From Diplonema papillatum (taxonomy: Eukaryota > Euglenozoa > Diplonemea > Diplonemida > Diplonemidae), in the NCBI GenBank assembly GCA_030068145.1, contig JAPJBO010000066.1, forward strand, positions 248,001 through 312,000: a stretch of 64,000 nt of DNA, in the 5' to 3' direction. The position numbers and the translations under genes were made by a program. The notes below the pieces were generated by a model. That model saw only the letters and a program-made list of their open reading frames with translations, did not search any database and was not told the origin of the DNA. Positions 43,080-54,145 of this stretch are shown in pieces. Position 1 is the stretch's first letter; each line of letters opens with the position of its first letter.

Positions 43080-43559
43080 CCCCATTTGGCAAAGGTGATT
43101 CCCCTCCGATCCCCGCGTCTCGAACGCTAACCGCAAAAGGAGAGCAAGCATCGCCCGCCCAGCCGAGAGCGGCTTCAGTTCTAGCCTGGATCATCTGGCA
43201 GCGGAGATCGTTCCGGTCTCTGCTCGTCGGACGCCGCCTGTAGCCGGTCCTTCTGGGTGCAGCTGGGGCCCTTCTAGGGGCCTGGCTCTTTTGGTGGGAC
43301 GTTTTCCGGCGGTATTTTTTGACCTGCACCGATCTAGAGCAACTCTTTCGGGATTTTCGGCCCCCCTGCACTCTAACCCGTCTCAAATTTCTATGGCAGC
43401 AGTCCCCAACAAAATGCAACGAAGTTGTGGAGCGCACTTTCCCGATGAGCAGACTGTTGCGCTTTTTCACAACGACCAAGACCTACACGCGTTGAGGGGA
43501 AGGTTTCACGGCGGAGTGACACCTGCACAGTGCAGCACCTTCTATTCGGCAACCGCTGC

Positions 43560-43640
43560 TAAAGTGCATGCTAATCCACGTGGTTCATGTACTTAAAAGA
43601 ACTCAATGCTAAACGAACATGCCGCGGGCGGCATAGAGAG
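43560..43640 (+). repeat. Family F fragment
   Basis: GTGGTTCATGTACTTAAAAG and AACTCAATGCTAAAC match 60866-60902. Confidence 0.75.
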
Positions 43641-43710
43641 TACGACAACTCTATGGCACCATAAAGTCCAGAAAGTCCATGGTAAAGAAAGAAACCCAAA
43701 ATACCGTCAC

Positions 43711-44002
43711 TACACTCCAGTCCGTAATTAATCAATTTCTAATTCGTGAAGACCGCCAAATCCGTGGAAAAATAATTAATTCTTTCACGAAACAGAAATT
43801 CGTGAAATTCAGCTTCATGATTTACAGGCCCGTCCCCCTGACCTCTTTGCGCTTGCAGGTGTCAGGCAGCAGACTCCAGCAAAAATAAATAAACAAATCC
43901 CAGAAGCGCCCGTCTGAAAAATAATTAATTCCTTCACGAAATATCTCTTCGCAAAATACAATTCCACAAGACATTACTTGATTAATTACGGACTGGAGTG
44001 TA
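43711..44002. mobile_element. Tc1/mariner-like MITE, 292 bp
   Basis: TA then CACTCCAGTCCGTAATTAAT at the left. Its exact inverse ATTAATTACGGACTGGAGTG then TA closes the right. The inverted ends are perfect over at least 23 bases. The flanking TA and the CACT-type terminus are what the Tc1/mariner superfamily gives. The interior is AT-rich, in contrast to its surroundings, and non-coding. It lies between genes A and B. Confidence 0.88.
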
Positions 44003-44794
44003 AACCAGAACTACGCATTCTTTTCGATCCTTCCCCCAACCCAACTCCCCGCCACCTCCGATAGCCATTTGGTACCGACCTTCTGAACCGCACCCCTGCC
44101 GCCGCTAAAAGACCTTGACCCTCGAAGTCGGCTCGGGCGGAACTGTTTTCGTCTTGCCGCGCGCTTTGCTTCCCGTCCCTCAACGTAAACCGCTTTTTTT
44201 CCCCCCACATTTCTTCCATTTCTGATTGCCGACAGGCAACCAGCGAACGCCGCCGACCAAGCGGTATCGCATCCCCGTCGTACGAGAGTCTTTCGAGCTG
44301 TTCTTTGCTTCGTTCCCAACGTACGCTGGCAATAGCCGTCACGCAAACGTTTTCTGTGTCTCCCGGGGACCTGTGCTCACACGGCACTGCCAATTCCCAA
44401 CATCGGGCATCCTGGTGTTTCATTTGTTTCATGGTGTGCGCAATTGTCATTGTCAGAAGCTGGCACAGTTGGCAGCATACTTGTGTTGTAACCAGCTTGA
44501 AAAGGGTGATTACACACGCGCAGCAAACCAGTCTTCCCCTTTTCCGCTTTCGTTCGAAAAAAGACGACCTCGTTGTCGCAGAGACTCAGTGGTGTAGTTG
44601 AAGCCATTAGCGCTCCCTTTGCTCCCCCCCCCTGCGTTTTCCTTCCCCTTTCCTCCTCTTTTTCTGATATCTTCACGCTCAAGAAGACTTGCGTCAAAAC
44701 GTGCGGGGAAGGAAAACAGTACTGCCAAAACAATAAATTAAGGTCCCCCCCCCCGCGGAGTCTTGCACGTCTCTCTTTGCCTTCCCTCTTTTTT

Positions 44795-44962
44795 CACGTA
44801 AGCGCCAGCTTGGAAGGAATTGCTCAACGCAGCTGCCTAGACAAAGAACCGAAGGGATCCCAAGTGCTGTTACTACCGACCACGTGTTGAACGGACGTGA
44901 GGCCAGGCGGGTCTACCCCTACACGACAAGACACGCAAACACAACAGGGGGAAAAAGTCCGA
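44795..44962 (+). repeat. Dispersed repeat family C, copy 2
   Basis: AAGCGCCAGCTTGGAAGGAA ... CACGTGTTGAACGGACGTGA; pairs with 2496-2662. Confidence 0.85.
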
Positions 44963-44984
44963 AAAAAGAGTGGTGAAAAGAGGC

Positions 44985-45012
44985 CGAGTGGGTCGCGAGG
45001 GCGAGGATGATT
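44985..45012 (+). pseudogene. Shard of the gene B exon 1 head
   Basis: GTGGGTCGCGAGGGCGAGGA repeats the first codons of gene B (GATGGGTCGCAAGGGCGAGGATG) about 430 bp upstream, with the ATG changed to GTG. It is short, so chance is not excluded, but it fits the head-copy pattern of the other genes. Confidence 0.5.
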
Positions 45013-45090
45013 TGTTTTTGCGTGACTCGACCTGTACGCGTTCAGGTTCAACCGCTGCCAACGTTCTTTTTTTGCGTTAACAATGCTTTG

Positions 45091-45120
45091 TTGGTACTAA
45101 AAATTAGTAGTTGGCAGCGT
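45091..45120 (+). promoter_or_regulatory. Branch-site plus acceptor-like motif upstream of gene B
   Basis: TTGGTACTAAAAATTAGTAG followed by TTGGCAG. TACTAA resembles a branch site and CAG an acceptor. The same motif is at 41287, 47711 and 48473. Whether it is a trans-splice or cis-splice acceptor, or just repeat sequence, is unknown. Confidence 0.35.
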
Positions 45121-45425
45121 ACTGCATGAAACTTACCAAAGCAGGTGAGTTCCGCTACTGCGCACAAACAAAACACAGACACAAGTACGCTCTCGAAGGA
45201 GGCAGCTGCAGGTTATCGCCGAAAGAAAAAAGGACAAAACAGCACCACCTGTTCACCGCACCTCACCTCTGTTTAGGAAACTACCCTCCGCCCCCTGGGT
45301 TACCAGAGGGAAAGAAGTCGGTAAAGGGGGGGGGAGAGGAGACAAAGCGCGGGTATTGTTGTGTGTGCGCGCGCAGACGTGCTCTTCCTTGGATGGGATA
45401 GCGTTGCTGAGCGACAGGAGGACCG

Positions 45426-47445
45426 ATGGGTCGCAAGGGCGAGGATGAGTTCTGCGAGATCCTGGCGCGCACTGCGTTCGAGCCGGGGCGCATCGGCGAC
45501 TCGCAGGCGCTGGTGAAGAAGTGGCTGTTCCGGATCCGCGCAGTGCGGCGCTTCCGGGAAGTGGCGGGCGGCTTCCGGTTCCACCGGAAGATGCGCACGG
45601 TCATCCTCCGGTTCCTCCGCCACGCCGCGCAGCGGCGGCGGCTGTTCCTGGCCCACGCCGTCGACGCCTGGGAGCGGGCAGAGGCGGCAATGCTCACCCG
45701 CCACGCCGAGAAGAAAAGGCACCTCAGGGGCCGCCCACGGCAGCCCGACCTCGCGAAGCTCAACCAATCCGACAGCAGCTGCGGGCTCTCGTCCTCGCTG
45801 ATGTCGCCTTCCCTCGCCTCCCACCACGGAACCCCCGTAAGAGATCCAGACGGCGGCATCCCCCCGAATTCGGCGGGGTCCCGCAAACCCGCGTTGTTAA
45901 CCCCGCTGCTGCAGCCGTCGGATGGCGGCGACAGCGATTCGGACGAGCACCCGCATTCCGCCGTGTCCATGGACACGTCCCGCGCATCGGTCAACCTGAG
46001 CGCCGATTCTCCTGGGGGGCTCCGGCAGCACTCGGCGCCGAACTTCGCGCAGACGATGTCCCACGACAACCAAAAGCTCACGGCCACGTACACCCAACTC
46101 CCCGCGGCGCCTGCCGCCGGCCTCGAAGCCGCGGTGACAGCACCGCTCCGCCCAGCCGGCCCCGTGTCGGCGGCGCGTTCCCTCGCGAACTGGACGCCCA
46201 GCACGACCCGTTTCGAAACGAAGCTCGTCGTGCTGAAGAAGCAGTACGCCTCTAGGAAAGCCGCGGCCGTTCGCCGGTGGCGAGCTGCGCACGCGGCCTG
46301 CCGCAGCGCGCACCTGCGCATGTCGCCACGGGGGGGCAACACGGGACGAGATTCGCTCCTGCTGGTGGCGGATGAGACCCCATCGTCAACCACAGCCGCC
46401 TCCGCCAACCCTGGGAACAAGTTCGTCGTGCCCATGCTCACCGACGCCGACGTCGAAAAAATCGTCGGCGTGAAGTGGGACGACCAACACGACCGCAGCC
46501 GTGGCCGGAAGGAGCGGAAGCTTGCGACCCAGTCCGTCCTCGACGAAAGCTCCCGGTTCAAAGTCCTCGTCGCCCTGCAAAGCCAGCTCGTGGGGACGCA
46601 GGATCCCGACGCCGCGGCGCAGGCCGAGGGCGCGCTGCTCAAAAAAGTCCCGAAAAAGCTGCTCGAATCGGACCCGGAAGGTCTCGACAACCTGCACAAG
46701 CAGCTCTGCGAGGACGCGACCGCTGCTTACCAGCACCGGACGGGTAGGTTCGTCGCCCGGACGAATCCGAAGTCGCAGCTGGCATCGCGGCTGAACGCGA
46801 CAGGCTCCGACCACTCCTCGCTGCACAGCAGCAGCAACAACAACAACAACCGGGCGGCCGCCCACGCCGCTGCGCAGCCCCCCTCCCAGGGGCCGCGCCT
46901 GCAGCGGCAATCCAACGAAACTCGGCTCTTCGGCGGGTCGGCTAAAGCGCCGCAGCTGGCCGACATCCGGTCTGCAACGCCGAAGGCGGCGGCGGCGGCG
47001 AAGCGGGGCGCCGGTGCCCCCAGCGACACCGCCAACCCCCACCGGAAGTCGTGCGGCGACGGGTTTGGGCACGCGGCGGCGGCGGAGGGCGGCTCGGGGT
47101 CGAGCAGGAAAGCGGGGGGGTCTGCTTTGGGGTACCTGCCGCCGACGTCGCCCGCGGCTTCGCGGTCGCCCGCGTCGTCGCCCCGCAAGGCGCACCAGCC
47201 GGCGGCGGCGGCGGCGGCGGCTACTGGCGGCGGCGCCGCCCGGAAGCAGGCGAAGCCGGGGCCGGCCGTGCTGCCGCTGCAGCGGCAGGCGTCGTCCTCG
47301 TCGTCGGCGGCGTCGTCGAACGCGTCGAGCAGGTCGGGCAGAAGAGAGCCGCCGGGGCTGGTCGTCTGCCGCCCCGTGTCGCCCCGCGCGTCCTCGTCAC
47401 CTTTGAGCCCCGACGAAGCGTACGCGGCCGAACGGGTCCAAAAAG
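45426..47445 (+). CDS. Gene B exon 1: large, low-complexity protein
   Basis: Starts at ATG 45426 (MGRKGEDEFCEILARTAFEP), 673 codons plus one base, to VQK before G|GTCTGC. The N-terminal about 110 residues are basic and helical (KKWLFRIRAVRRFREVAGGF, HAAQRRRLFLAHAVDAWERA), somewhat like IQ- or coiled-coil-type segments. A second ordered block (VVPMLTDADVEKIVGVKWDD to CEDATAAYQHRTGRF) lies near residues 335-440. The remainder is Ser/Ala/Pro/Gln-rich and probably disordered, with Asn and Ala runs. The donor phase 1 matches the acceptor at 50579, giving K-GASPPP. Function is unknown; a cytoskeletal or scaffold protein is possible. The last about 420 bp is copied twice downstream. A long open frame on the opposite strand is a GC-bias shadow. 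Confidence 0.85.
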
Positions 47446-47735
47446 GTCTGCCCCCTTCACCCCGCCCTATTCGCAGACTACACCTCCCTTTTTCTGGCAT
47501 TAACAATGAGTTGGTCTGCGCCCTTTACCCCGCCCTATTCGCAGACTACACCTCCCTTTTTCTGGTGGTAACAATTACCACACAGCAATTTCGGTCTGCC
47601 CCCTACACCCCGCCCTATTCGCAGACCACACCTCCCTTTTTCTGGTGGTAACAATTAGTCGGTCTGTCCCCTTTTCCCCGCCCTATTTACAGACCGCACC
47701 TCCCTTTTCTGGTACTAAAAGTAAGTAGTTGGCAG

Positions 47736-48139
47736 CGACCCTCCCCTCCACCGGAAGTCGTGCGGCGACGGGTTTGGGCACGCGGCGGCGGCGGAGGGCG
47801 GCTCGGGGTCGAGCAGGAAAGCAGGGGGGTCTCCTTTAGGGTACCTGCCGCCGGCGGCTTCGCGGTCGCCGGCGTCGTCGCCCCGCAAGGCGCACCAGCC
47901 GGCGGCGGCGGCGGCTACTGGCGGCGGCGCCGCCCGGAAGCAGGCGAAGCCGGGGCCGGCCGTGCTGCCGCTGCAGCGGCAGGCGTCGTCTTCGTCGTCG
48001 GCGGCGTCGTCGAACGCGTCGAGCAGGTCGGGCAGAAGAGAGCCGCCGGGGCTGGTCGTCTGCCGCCTCGTGTCGCCCCGCGCGTCCTCGTCACCTTTGA
48101 GCCCCGACGAAGCGTACGCGGCCGAACGGGTCCAAAAAG
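47736..48139 (+). pseudogene. Gene B exon 1 tail, copy 2, with splice-like borders
   Basis: The equivalent of 47024-47445 with three small in-frame deletions. The frame is open throughout (HRKSCGDGFGHAAAAEGGSG to AYAAERVQK). It is preceded by TACTAAAAGTAAGTAGTTGG and CAG, and followed by the same G|GTCTGC donor. The left border lies at a shared CAGCGAC. As a cassette its incoming phase would be 2, while exon 1 leaves phase 1, so simple serial inclusion would shift the frame. Confidence 0.85.
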
Positions 48140-48497
48140 GTCTGCCCCCTTCACCCCGCCCTATTCGCAGACTACACCTCCCTTTTTCTGGTATTAACAA
48201 TTAGTCGGTCTGCCCCCTTTACCCCGCCCTATTCGCAGACTACACCTCCCTTTTTCTGGTATTAACAATTAGTCGGTCTGCCCCCTTTACCCCGCCCTAT
48301 TCGCAGACTACACCTCCCTTTTTCTGGTGGTAACAATTACCACACAGCAATTTCGGTCTGCCCCCTACACCCCGCCCTATTCGCAGACCACACCTCCCTT
48401 TTTCTGGTGGTAACAATTAGTCGGTCTGTCCCCTTTTCCCCGCCCTATTTACAGACCACACCTCCCTTTTCTGGTACTAAAAGTAAGTAGTTGGCAG

Positions 48498-48903
48498 CGA
48501 CCCTCCCCTCCACCGGAAGTCGCGCGGCGACGGGTTTGGGCACGCGGCGGCGGCGGAGGGCGGCTCGGGGTCGAGCAGGAAAGCAGGGGGGGGTCTCCTT
48601 TGGGGTACCTGCCGCCGGCGGCTTCGCGGTCGCCGGCGTCGTCGCCCCGCAAGGCGCACCAGCCGGCGGCGGCGGCGGCTACTGGCGGCGGCGCCGCCCG
48701 GAAGCAGGCGAAGCCGGGGCCGGCCGTGCTGCCGCTGCAGCGGCAGGCGTCGTCTTCGTCGTCGGCGGCGTCGTCGAACGCGTCGAGCAGGTCGGGCAGA
48801 AGAGAGCCGCCGGGGCTGGTCGTCTGCCGCCTCGTGTCGCCCCGCGCGTCCTCGTCACCTTTGAGCCCCGACGAAGCGTACGCGGCCGAACGGGTCCAAA
48901 AAG
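48498..48903 (+). pseudogene. Gene B exon 1 tail, copy 3
   Basis: Near-identical to copy 2, including the splice-like borders, but a longer G run (near 48585-48593) shifts the reading frame. It is followed by further 70-bp units to about 49210. The close match to copy 2 suggests that the [tail + units] block was duplicated as one. Confidence 0.85.
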
Positions 48904-49210
48904 GTCTGCCCCCTTTACCCCGCCCTATTCGCAGACTACACCTCCCTTTTTCTGGTATTAACAATTAGTCGGTCTGCCCCCTTTACCCCGCCCTATTCGC
49001 AGACTACACCTCCCTTTTTCTGGTATTAACAATGAGTCGGTCTGCCCCCTTTACCCCGCCCTATTCGCAGCTACACCTCCCTTTTTCTGGTATTAACAAT
49101 TAGTCGGTCTGCCCCCTTTACCCCGCCCTATATACTGACAACACTCCCTTTTTCTGGTACTAGTCGGTCTGCCCCTATTTACAGACTACACCCCCCTTTT
49201 TCTGGTACTG

Positions 49211-50578
49211 ACAATGACTGAGGGGCTTGAATACAAGAGGTACCTTGAATATGAATAGAAGAGGCATTTTGGAAATCTGGATTCGTGGGTTCTTTAAGTC
49301 TATCATCATGGACTTCCGTTAAAACCTTCTCCGAATTTCTTGCGAAGATCTGAGTCTCACTCCAAAGAAATGTCACAGGAGCTTCGCCGCCGCCTGTCCA
49401 TCCCATTTCGCCCGCGCAAGGCTCGTCGCTCGCGGTGATGAAGCTGCTGCACCAACAGAAGCCGCCCGCCGATGACCCCTGCTCCGCAGCGCAGCGAAGG
49501 CCATCGCTTGTCGCCGATCTACTGCTCCCTGGCGCGCCAAGCAGGCGGCGGGGCCCCCGTCACCGCTGGCGGCGCAGCAGCCGCCGCTTCCCGAGGGACT
49601 AAAATCGCCACCGAGGCGGAATAATAATAATTAGCGCAAGTTATTGCCAAAATAAAGTGTCTATCATTCGCGGGATCTTTTTAGCCACATTATGGGCTTC
49701 CGCTAAAACCTTCTCCAAGTTTCTTGCGAAGGTCTGAGTCTCACCCCAAAGAAATGTCACAGGAGCTTCGCCGCCGCCTGTCCATCCCATTTCGCCCGCG
49801 CAAGGCTCGTCACTCGCGGTGATGAAGCTGCTGCACCAACAGAAGCCGCCCGCCGACGACCCCTCCCCAGGACAAGGCTCGGGCGCCTGCTCCGCAGCGC
49901 AGCGAAGGCCGTCGCTCGTCGCCGATCTACTGCTCCCTGGCGCGCCAAGCAGGCGGCGGGGCCCCCGTCACCGCTGGCGGCGCAGCAGCCGCCGCTTCCC
50001 GAGGGACTAAAATCGCCACCGAGGCGGAATAATAATAATTAGCGCAAGTTATTGCCAAAATAAAGTGTCTATCATTCGCGGGATCTTTTTAGCCACATTA
50101 TGGGCTTCCGCTAAAACCTTCTCCAAGTTTCTTGCGAAGGTCTGAGTCTCACCCCAAAGAAATGTCACAGGAGCTTCGCCGCCGCCTGTCCATCCCATTT
50201 CGCCCGCGCAAGGCTCGTCACTCGCGGTGATGAAGCTGCTGCACCAACAGAAGCCGCCCGCCGACGACCCCTCCCCAGGACAAGGCTCGGGCGCCTGCTC
50301 CGCAGCGCAGCGAAGGCCGTCGCTCGTCGCCGATCTACTGCTCCCTGGCGCGCCAAGCAGGCGGCGGGGCCCCCGTCACCGCTGGCGGCGCAGCAGCCGC
50401 CGCTTCCCGAGGGACTAAAATCGCCACCGAGGCGGAATAATAATAATTAGCGCAAGTTATTGCCAAAATAAAGTGTCTATCATTCGCGGGATCTTTTTAG
50501 CCACATTATGGGCTTCCGCTAAAACCTTCTCCAAGTTTCTTGCGGAGGTCTGAGTCTCACTCCAAAGAAATGTCACAG
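49211..50578 (+). pseudogene. Three upstream copies of the gene B exon 2 head (381-408 bp units)
   Basis: ATGAAGCTGCTGCACC occurs at 49438, 49819 and 50227, and at 50638 (ATGAAGCTCCTGCACC) in the real exon. Each unit carries the intron 3' end (TCTCACCCCAAAGAAATGTCACAG or similar), then the exon codons to DLLLPGAP, then a different tail. Units 2 and 3 look identical; unit 1 lacks 27 bp. In the copies one base is missing before AAGCAGGCGG. Read in the shifted frame, this would give AAGPPSPLAAQQPPLPEG and four Asn before a stop. Confidence 0.9.
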
Positions 50579-51051
50579 GAGCTTCGCCGCCGCCTGTCCA
50601 TCCCATTTCGCCCGCGCAAGGCTCGTCACTCGCGGTGATGAAGCTCCTGCACCAACAGAAGCCGCCCGCCGACGACCCCTCCCCAGGACAAGGCTCGGGC
50701 GCCTGCTCCGCAGCGCAGCGAAGGCCGTCGCTCGTCGCCGACTTGCTGCTCCCCGGCGCACCGAAGCAGCCGCCGCAACCGGGCTCGACAACTCCCGGTA
50801 CGAGGGGGCAGGTTGCGGCGCCGGCGGCCTTCGCGTCGCCGGGGCTGAGCCCCGCGCGCGAAGCCGCGGGCGTCGGCGCAAAAAGGCTGCCGTCCATTGA
50901 CAAGGCGCCGCCCCCGAGGCTCAGCACGTCGCCGTGCCCCCCTGATGCGCCGCGCAGCCAGCTGCCGTCTCCCAAACGAGCACTGGCCAACTTGCCCGTA
51001 CGGCTGTCGGCACGGATCCAGGAACTCGAATTGTTTGCAGAGGAAGGCTGA
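50579..51051 (+). CDS. Gene B exon 2 (terminal)
   Basis: After TGTCACAG, GA completes Gly from exon 1, then ASPPPVHPISPAQGSSLAVM. It reads 156 codons to LFAEEG and TGA at 51049. It is Pro/Ala/Ser-rich with a short helix at the end (RALANLPVRLSARIQELELF). Total gene B is about 830 residues. It is the last and only complete member of the 408-bp tandem series upstream. If the final GGCTGA region is really an altered donor (downstream copies have GGGTGA), the gene could extend further; I think a true stop is more likely. Confidence 0.75.
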
Positions 51052-52520
51052 TCCCCGTGGACCAAGACGATGGTTGAGACAACGAAACGAACTGTTAAGT
51101 TTTCGAACCTGTGTTTGGCATCAACACAGCTCCGGTGGGCAGCAGGGGGACCACAAAGTGGTTAACAACTGAACACCGTGAGAGTAGGAGAAAGTAGAAA
51201 ACTTGGCGGTTCAGTTTCGTCACACATTGCATGGCCAGAAAAAGAACCCGTCTTCAATTCCATTGGCGAGACTCCTGACCGTTACTCCAGGCTCAGCACG
51301 AAACTGAGGTTCCGTCTTCCCCTGATGCGTCCTGCGGTCAGCTGTCGTCTCCCAAACGAGCACTGGCCAACTTGCGTCGGCACGCAGCACTTGAAATGCT
51401 TGCAGAGGGGGTGAATCCGCCCTCCTCTCGGGGCATGAATACGCGGAAAATAAAGCAGTTGAGACAATGAAGCGAACCCGTTGTCTTTGAGTCTGTGTTT
51501 AGTATCAACACAGCTCTGCTCTGGCGAGAAGCAGGGATTAGTCGCAAAGTGATCACCGTGTCGTGTGGAGCCGCAGGCGCTGCTGCCTTCTATTGGTGAG
51601 ACCTGTGGGCGTTTCTCCAGGCACGTCTCCATCTTCTCCTGTCGTGTGGCGCAGGCGCTGCCAAAAAGGGCCTGCCTTCTATTTGGCGAGACCTGAGGCC
51701 GTTGCACCAGGCACGTCTCCATCTTCTCCTGATGCACCTGCGTCTCCCAGACGAGCGTTGGCCAGCCAAGTCGGCAGCAGAGGAAGGGCGAATCCTGTGA
51801 ACAAAACGGTCGAAACCCTGAAACGAAGCGCCTTTGTCGCCGAGTCTGTGTTTAGTATCAGCACAGCTCTGCTCTGGTGAGAAGCAGGGATTAGTCACAA
51901 AGTGACTGCCGTGTCGTGTGGCGCAGGCGCTGCCAAAAAGGGCCTGCCTTCTATTGGCGAGACCTGAGGCCGGTTCTCCAGGCACAGCACGTTTCCATCT
52001 TCCTGCTGCGCCGTCAGCAGCCGTCTCCAAACGAGCACTGGCCAACTTGCGTCGGCACGCAGAACTTGAAACGCTTGCAGAGGAAGGGTGATGCATGAAT
52101 ACGCGGAAAATAAAGCAGTCGAGACAATGAAGCGAACCGTTGTCTTTGAGTCTGTGTTTAGTATCAACACAGCTCTGCTCTGGCGAGAACCAGGGATTAG
52201 TCGCAAAGTGATCACCGTGTCGTGTGGAGCCGCAGGCGCTGCTGCCTTCTATTCGTGAGACCTGTGGCCGTTTCACCAGGCACAGCGCGTCTCTACATCC
52301 CCTGACGCGCCCTGCAGTCAGCTGCCGTCTCAAAACGAGCACTGGCCAACTTGCGTCGGCACGCAAAACTCGAAATGCTTGCAGAGGAAGGGTGAATCCG
52401 CCCTCCTCTCGGAGCATGAATACGCGGAAAATACATGATGACAATGAGACAATGAAGCGAACCGTTGTCGCCGAGTCTGTGGTTAGCATCAACACAGCTC
52501 CGAGAGTCGCCTGACCCAAC
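51052..52520 (+). pseudogene. Four to five decayed tandem copies of the gene B 3' end
   Basis: GAGTCTGTGTTTAGTATCAA-like text recurs at about 51105, 51489, 51845, 52149 and 52475. Between these, CCCAAACGAGCACTGGCCAA and GCTTGCAGAGGAAGGGTGA mark copies of the exon 2 tail (51290-51420, 51720-51800, 51965-52095 and 52270-52400). Frames are lost by indels. Unit length is about 310-385 bp. Confidence 0.88.
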
Positions 52521-52549
52521 CCCTTTTGCGTCAATCCGCGTAGCGGCTG

Positions 52550-52745
52550 GCTTGCACGTCAGAAGCTGGTGTTACAGAAGGTGTGCCCGAGACCCACCCA
52601 GAAGGCGGGTTGCAAACGTATACCGAAAAGTGGCTACGGCGCCACCTTTCTACAATACCAGCTTAGCTCCAGCTTCTTAGGCTGGAGTCCATCGTAAGCC
52701 TTGATATGAGGTTTCACACTCACATGTGGCATGGCATGTTATGTT
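52550..52745 (+). repeat. Dispersed repeat family O, copy 1
   Basis: GTGCCCGAGACCCAC ... CTTAGCTCCAGCTTCTTAGG ... GGCATGTTATGTT; a diverged partner lies at 61370-61550 (GTGCCCGAGCCAC ... CTTAGCTCCAGCTCCCGAGG). Confidence 0.65.
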
Positions 52746-52752
52746 AAAGGAG

Positions 52753-52904
52753 GGGGTCGGATAAAAACACCTGTGTTACTATTCGATTTGTCGAATACTA
52801 AAAAAAGTTCCGGATAGCCGAACGGTAGCAGGATCAAACAGTCAGTAGTGTTTTTAGACCACCGGCCGCGTGTCAAATAACTGCACACGTTATTATTCGA
52901 CCCC
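52753..52904 (-). mobile_element. TIR-type MITE (GGGGTCGAATAATAAC ends), copy 1
   Basis: The right end TTATTATTCGACCCC and a degraded left end GGGGTCGGATAAAAACACC are inverse. It is the reverse of 56105-56251, with shared interior TCCGGATAGCCGAACGGTAG. A C run borders it. Confidence 0.8.
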
Positions 52905-53119
52905 CCCCCCCCCCCTTTATTAACATAACATGTGAAATCACCTGTAGTTTCGATACCAAGTGGGTCGCAAATTCTCGCAACCAAACCTTCCAGGCTCAGC
53001 ATGTCTCTGCCCCCCTGATGCGAACGCACATAAAGCACAGGTAAATCTGGGTTGTTAACCATCAACGTTACTGTGATACTCGAAAATCACATGGACCCCC
53101 CCACTTAATCCGAAACGAA

Positions 53120-53850
53120 CATTTCATGTGGCGGCTCTGTGAAAAACAAGATTTTTTTTTCCAACAAGAATGGCACAATCAAAAGCAAAGTCCACCCGGA
53201 CAACCGACAAGCGTTCGTCGCCAACAACACAAAAAGGGTCCATCTTTTCAAACCCATGCAAGTTCCGGACGGGAGAGACCCTGCCTGGAAGGAACCAACT
53301 GCCCCGGGTGGGGCCAGTCTGCAAGCTTCCAACGGGGGAAAGAAGTAGCCAATCCCAAGCAACTTCTGCCGGTAGAGTAAACCCACCTGACAGAATCAAC
53401 CGCCGTCAGGATAGGCTGGTTTGACGCTTGCTGTCGTGGGGACGAACAATGGGACCGCCAGAGACCCCAAATACTATACGAGACGATGCCAAAAGGGGGG
53501 GATTTGGGCAGAAGTTCTGGCGAAGTACGATGTCGTGCACGTGGGGTATGCGACCTCTGTTACCAACAGGGACCTCTAAACCCAGAGAAACGAGGGTTCC
53601 CGAATGGATTTGGGTCCCCATTGTGGTACCCCCGACAACTGAAGTAGCGAAGTACGCAAGAACTCCGCACAAACTCCGCGAAGACGAAGGGGAAGCGCGA
53701 AGCCCCCAGCCCGGACGGATCAACAAGACGCAAGACCAGGCGACCAAGAGAAGGAGGAGGACGCGACCCAGAGACCCGGGCTAAGTAGCTTGGAACTAGT
53801 GTGATGGACCTTTCTTCGGAGGGGCTCACGCACTCAAAGATCGACTTATA
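53120..53850. other. Family M repeat and unassigned short frames
   Basis: GAAGGAACCAACTGCCCCGG and GGATAGGCTGGTTTGACGCT relate to 1-60 and 4595-4650. Two overlapping short + frames (53139-53348 and 53170-53424) lack codon bias. From 53660 a block repeated at 53965 begins. Confidence 0.45.
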
Positions 53851-54145
53851 CGCTCGAACTCCGCACAAACTCCGCGGATAAGGCAACGAGTACAGAACAG
53901 CCGTCGCGCAGAAAAGCAGTTACGCTGCCCGCGTCGCAGGTGGCACAAACCGGAGAAGCCCGTGCGGCAGGGAGTGAAGACGAAGGGGAAGCGCGAAGCG
54001 ACCAGCCCGGACGGGCCAACAAGACGCAAGACCAGGCGACCAAGAGGAGGGGGACGCGACCCAGACCCGGGCTAAGTAGCCTGGAACTAGTGTGATGGAC
54101 CTTTCTTCGGAGGGGCTCACGCACTCAAAGATCGACTTATACACA
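53660..54145 (+). repeat. About 300-bp direct repeat pair
   Basis: GACGAAGGGGAAGCGCGAAG ... ACCCGGGCTAAGTAGC ... GTGATGGACCTTTCTTCGGA occurs at 53682-53840 and 53979-54140. Each ends in the start of the 243-bp unit below. Confidence 0.88.

Larger units (their letters stand above)
47446..49210 (+). repeat. Gene B intron 1 compound array: about 70-bp units and exon-tail copies
   Basis: Units of about 65-80 bp (GGTCTGCCCCCTTTACCCCG ... TCGCAGACTACACCTCCC ... TGGTATTAACAATTAG) occur four times after exon 1, five times after tail copy 2 and about five times after tail copy 3. The higher-order pattern is therefore [exon tail + n small units] three times. The units begin exactly like the intron (GGTCTGCCC), so the intron's own 5' end was amplified. 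Confidence 0.93.

Noticed and set aside
45281-46699. 472-codon open frame on the minus strand
   Set aside because: It lies wholly opposite gene B exon 1, whose GC-ending codons suppress antisense stops. It has no start, splice or family support.
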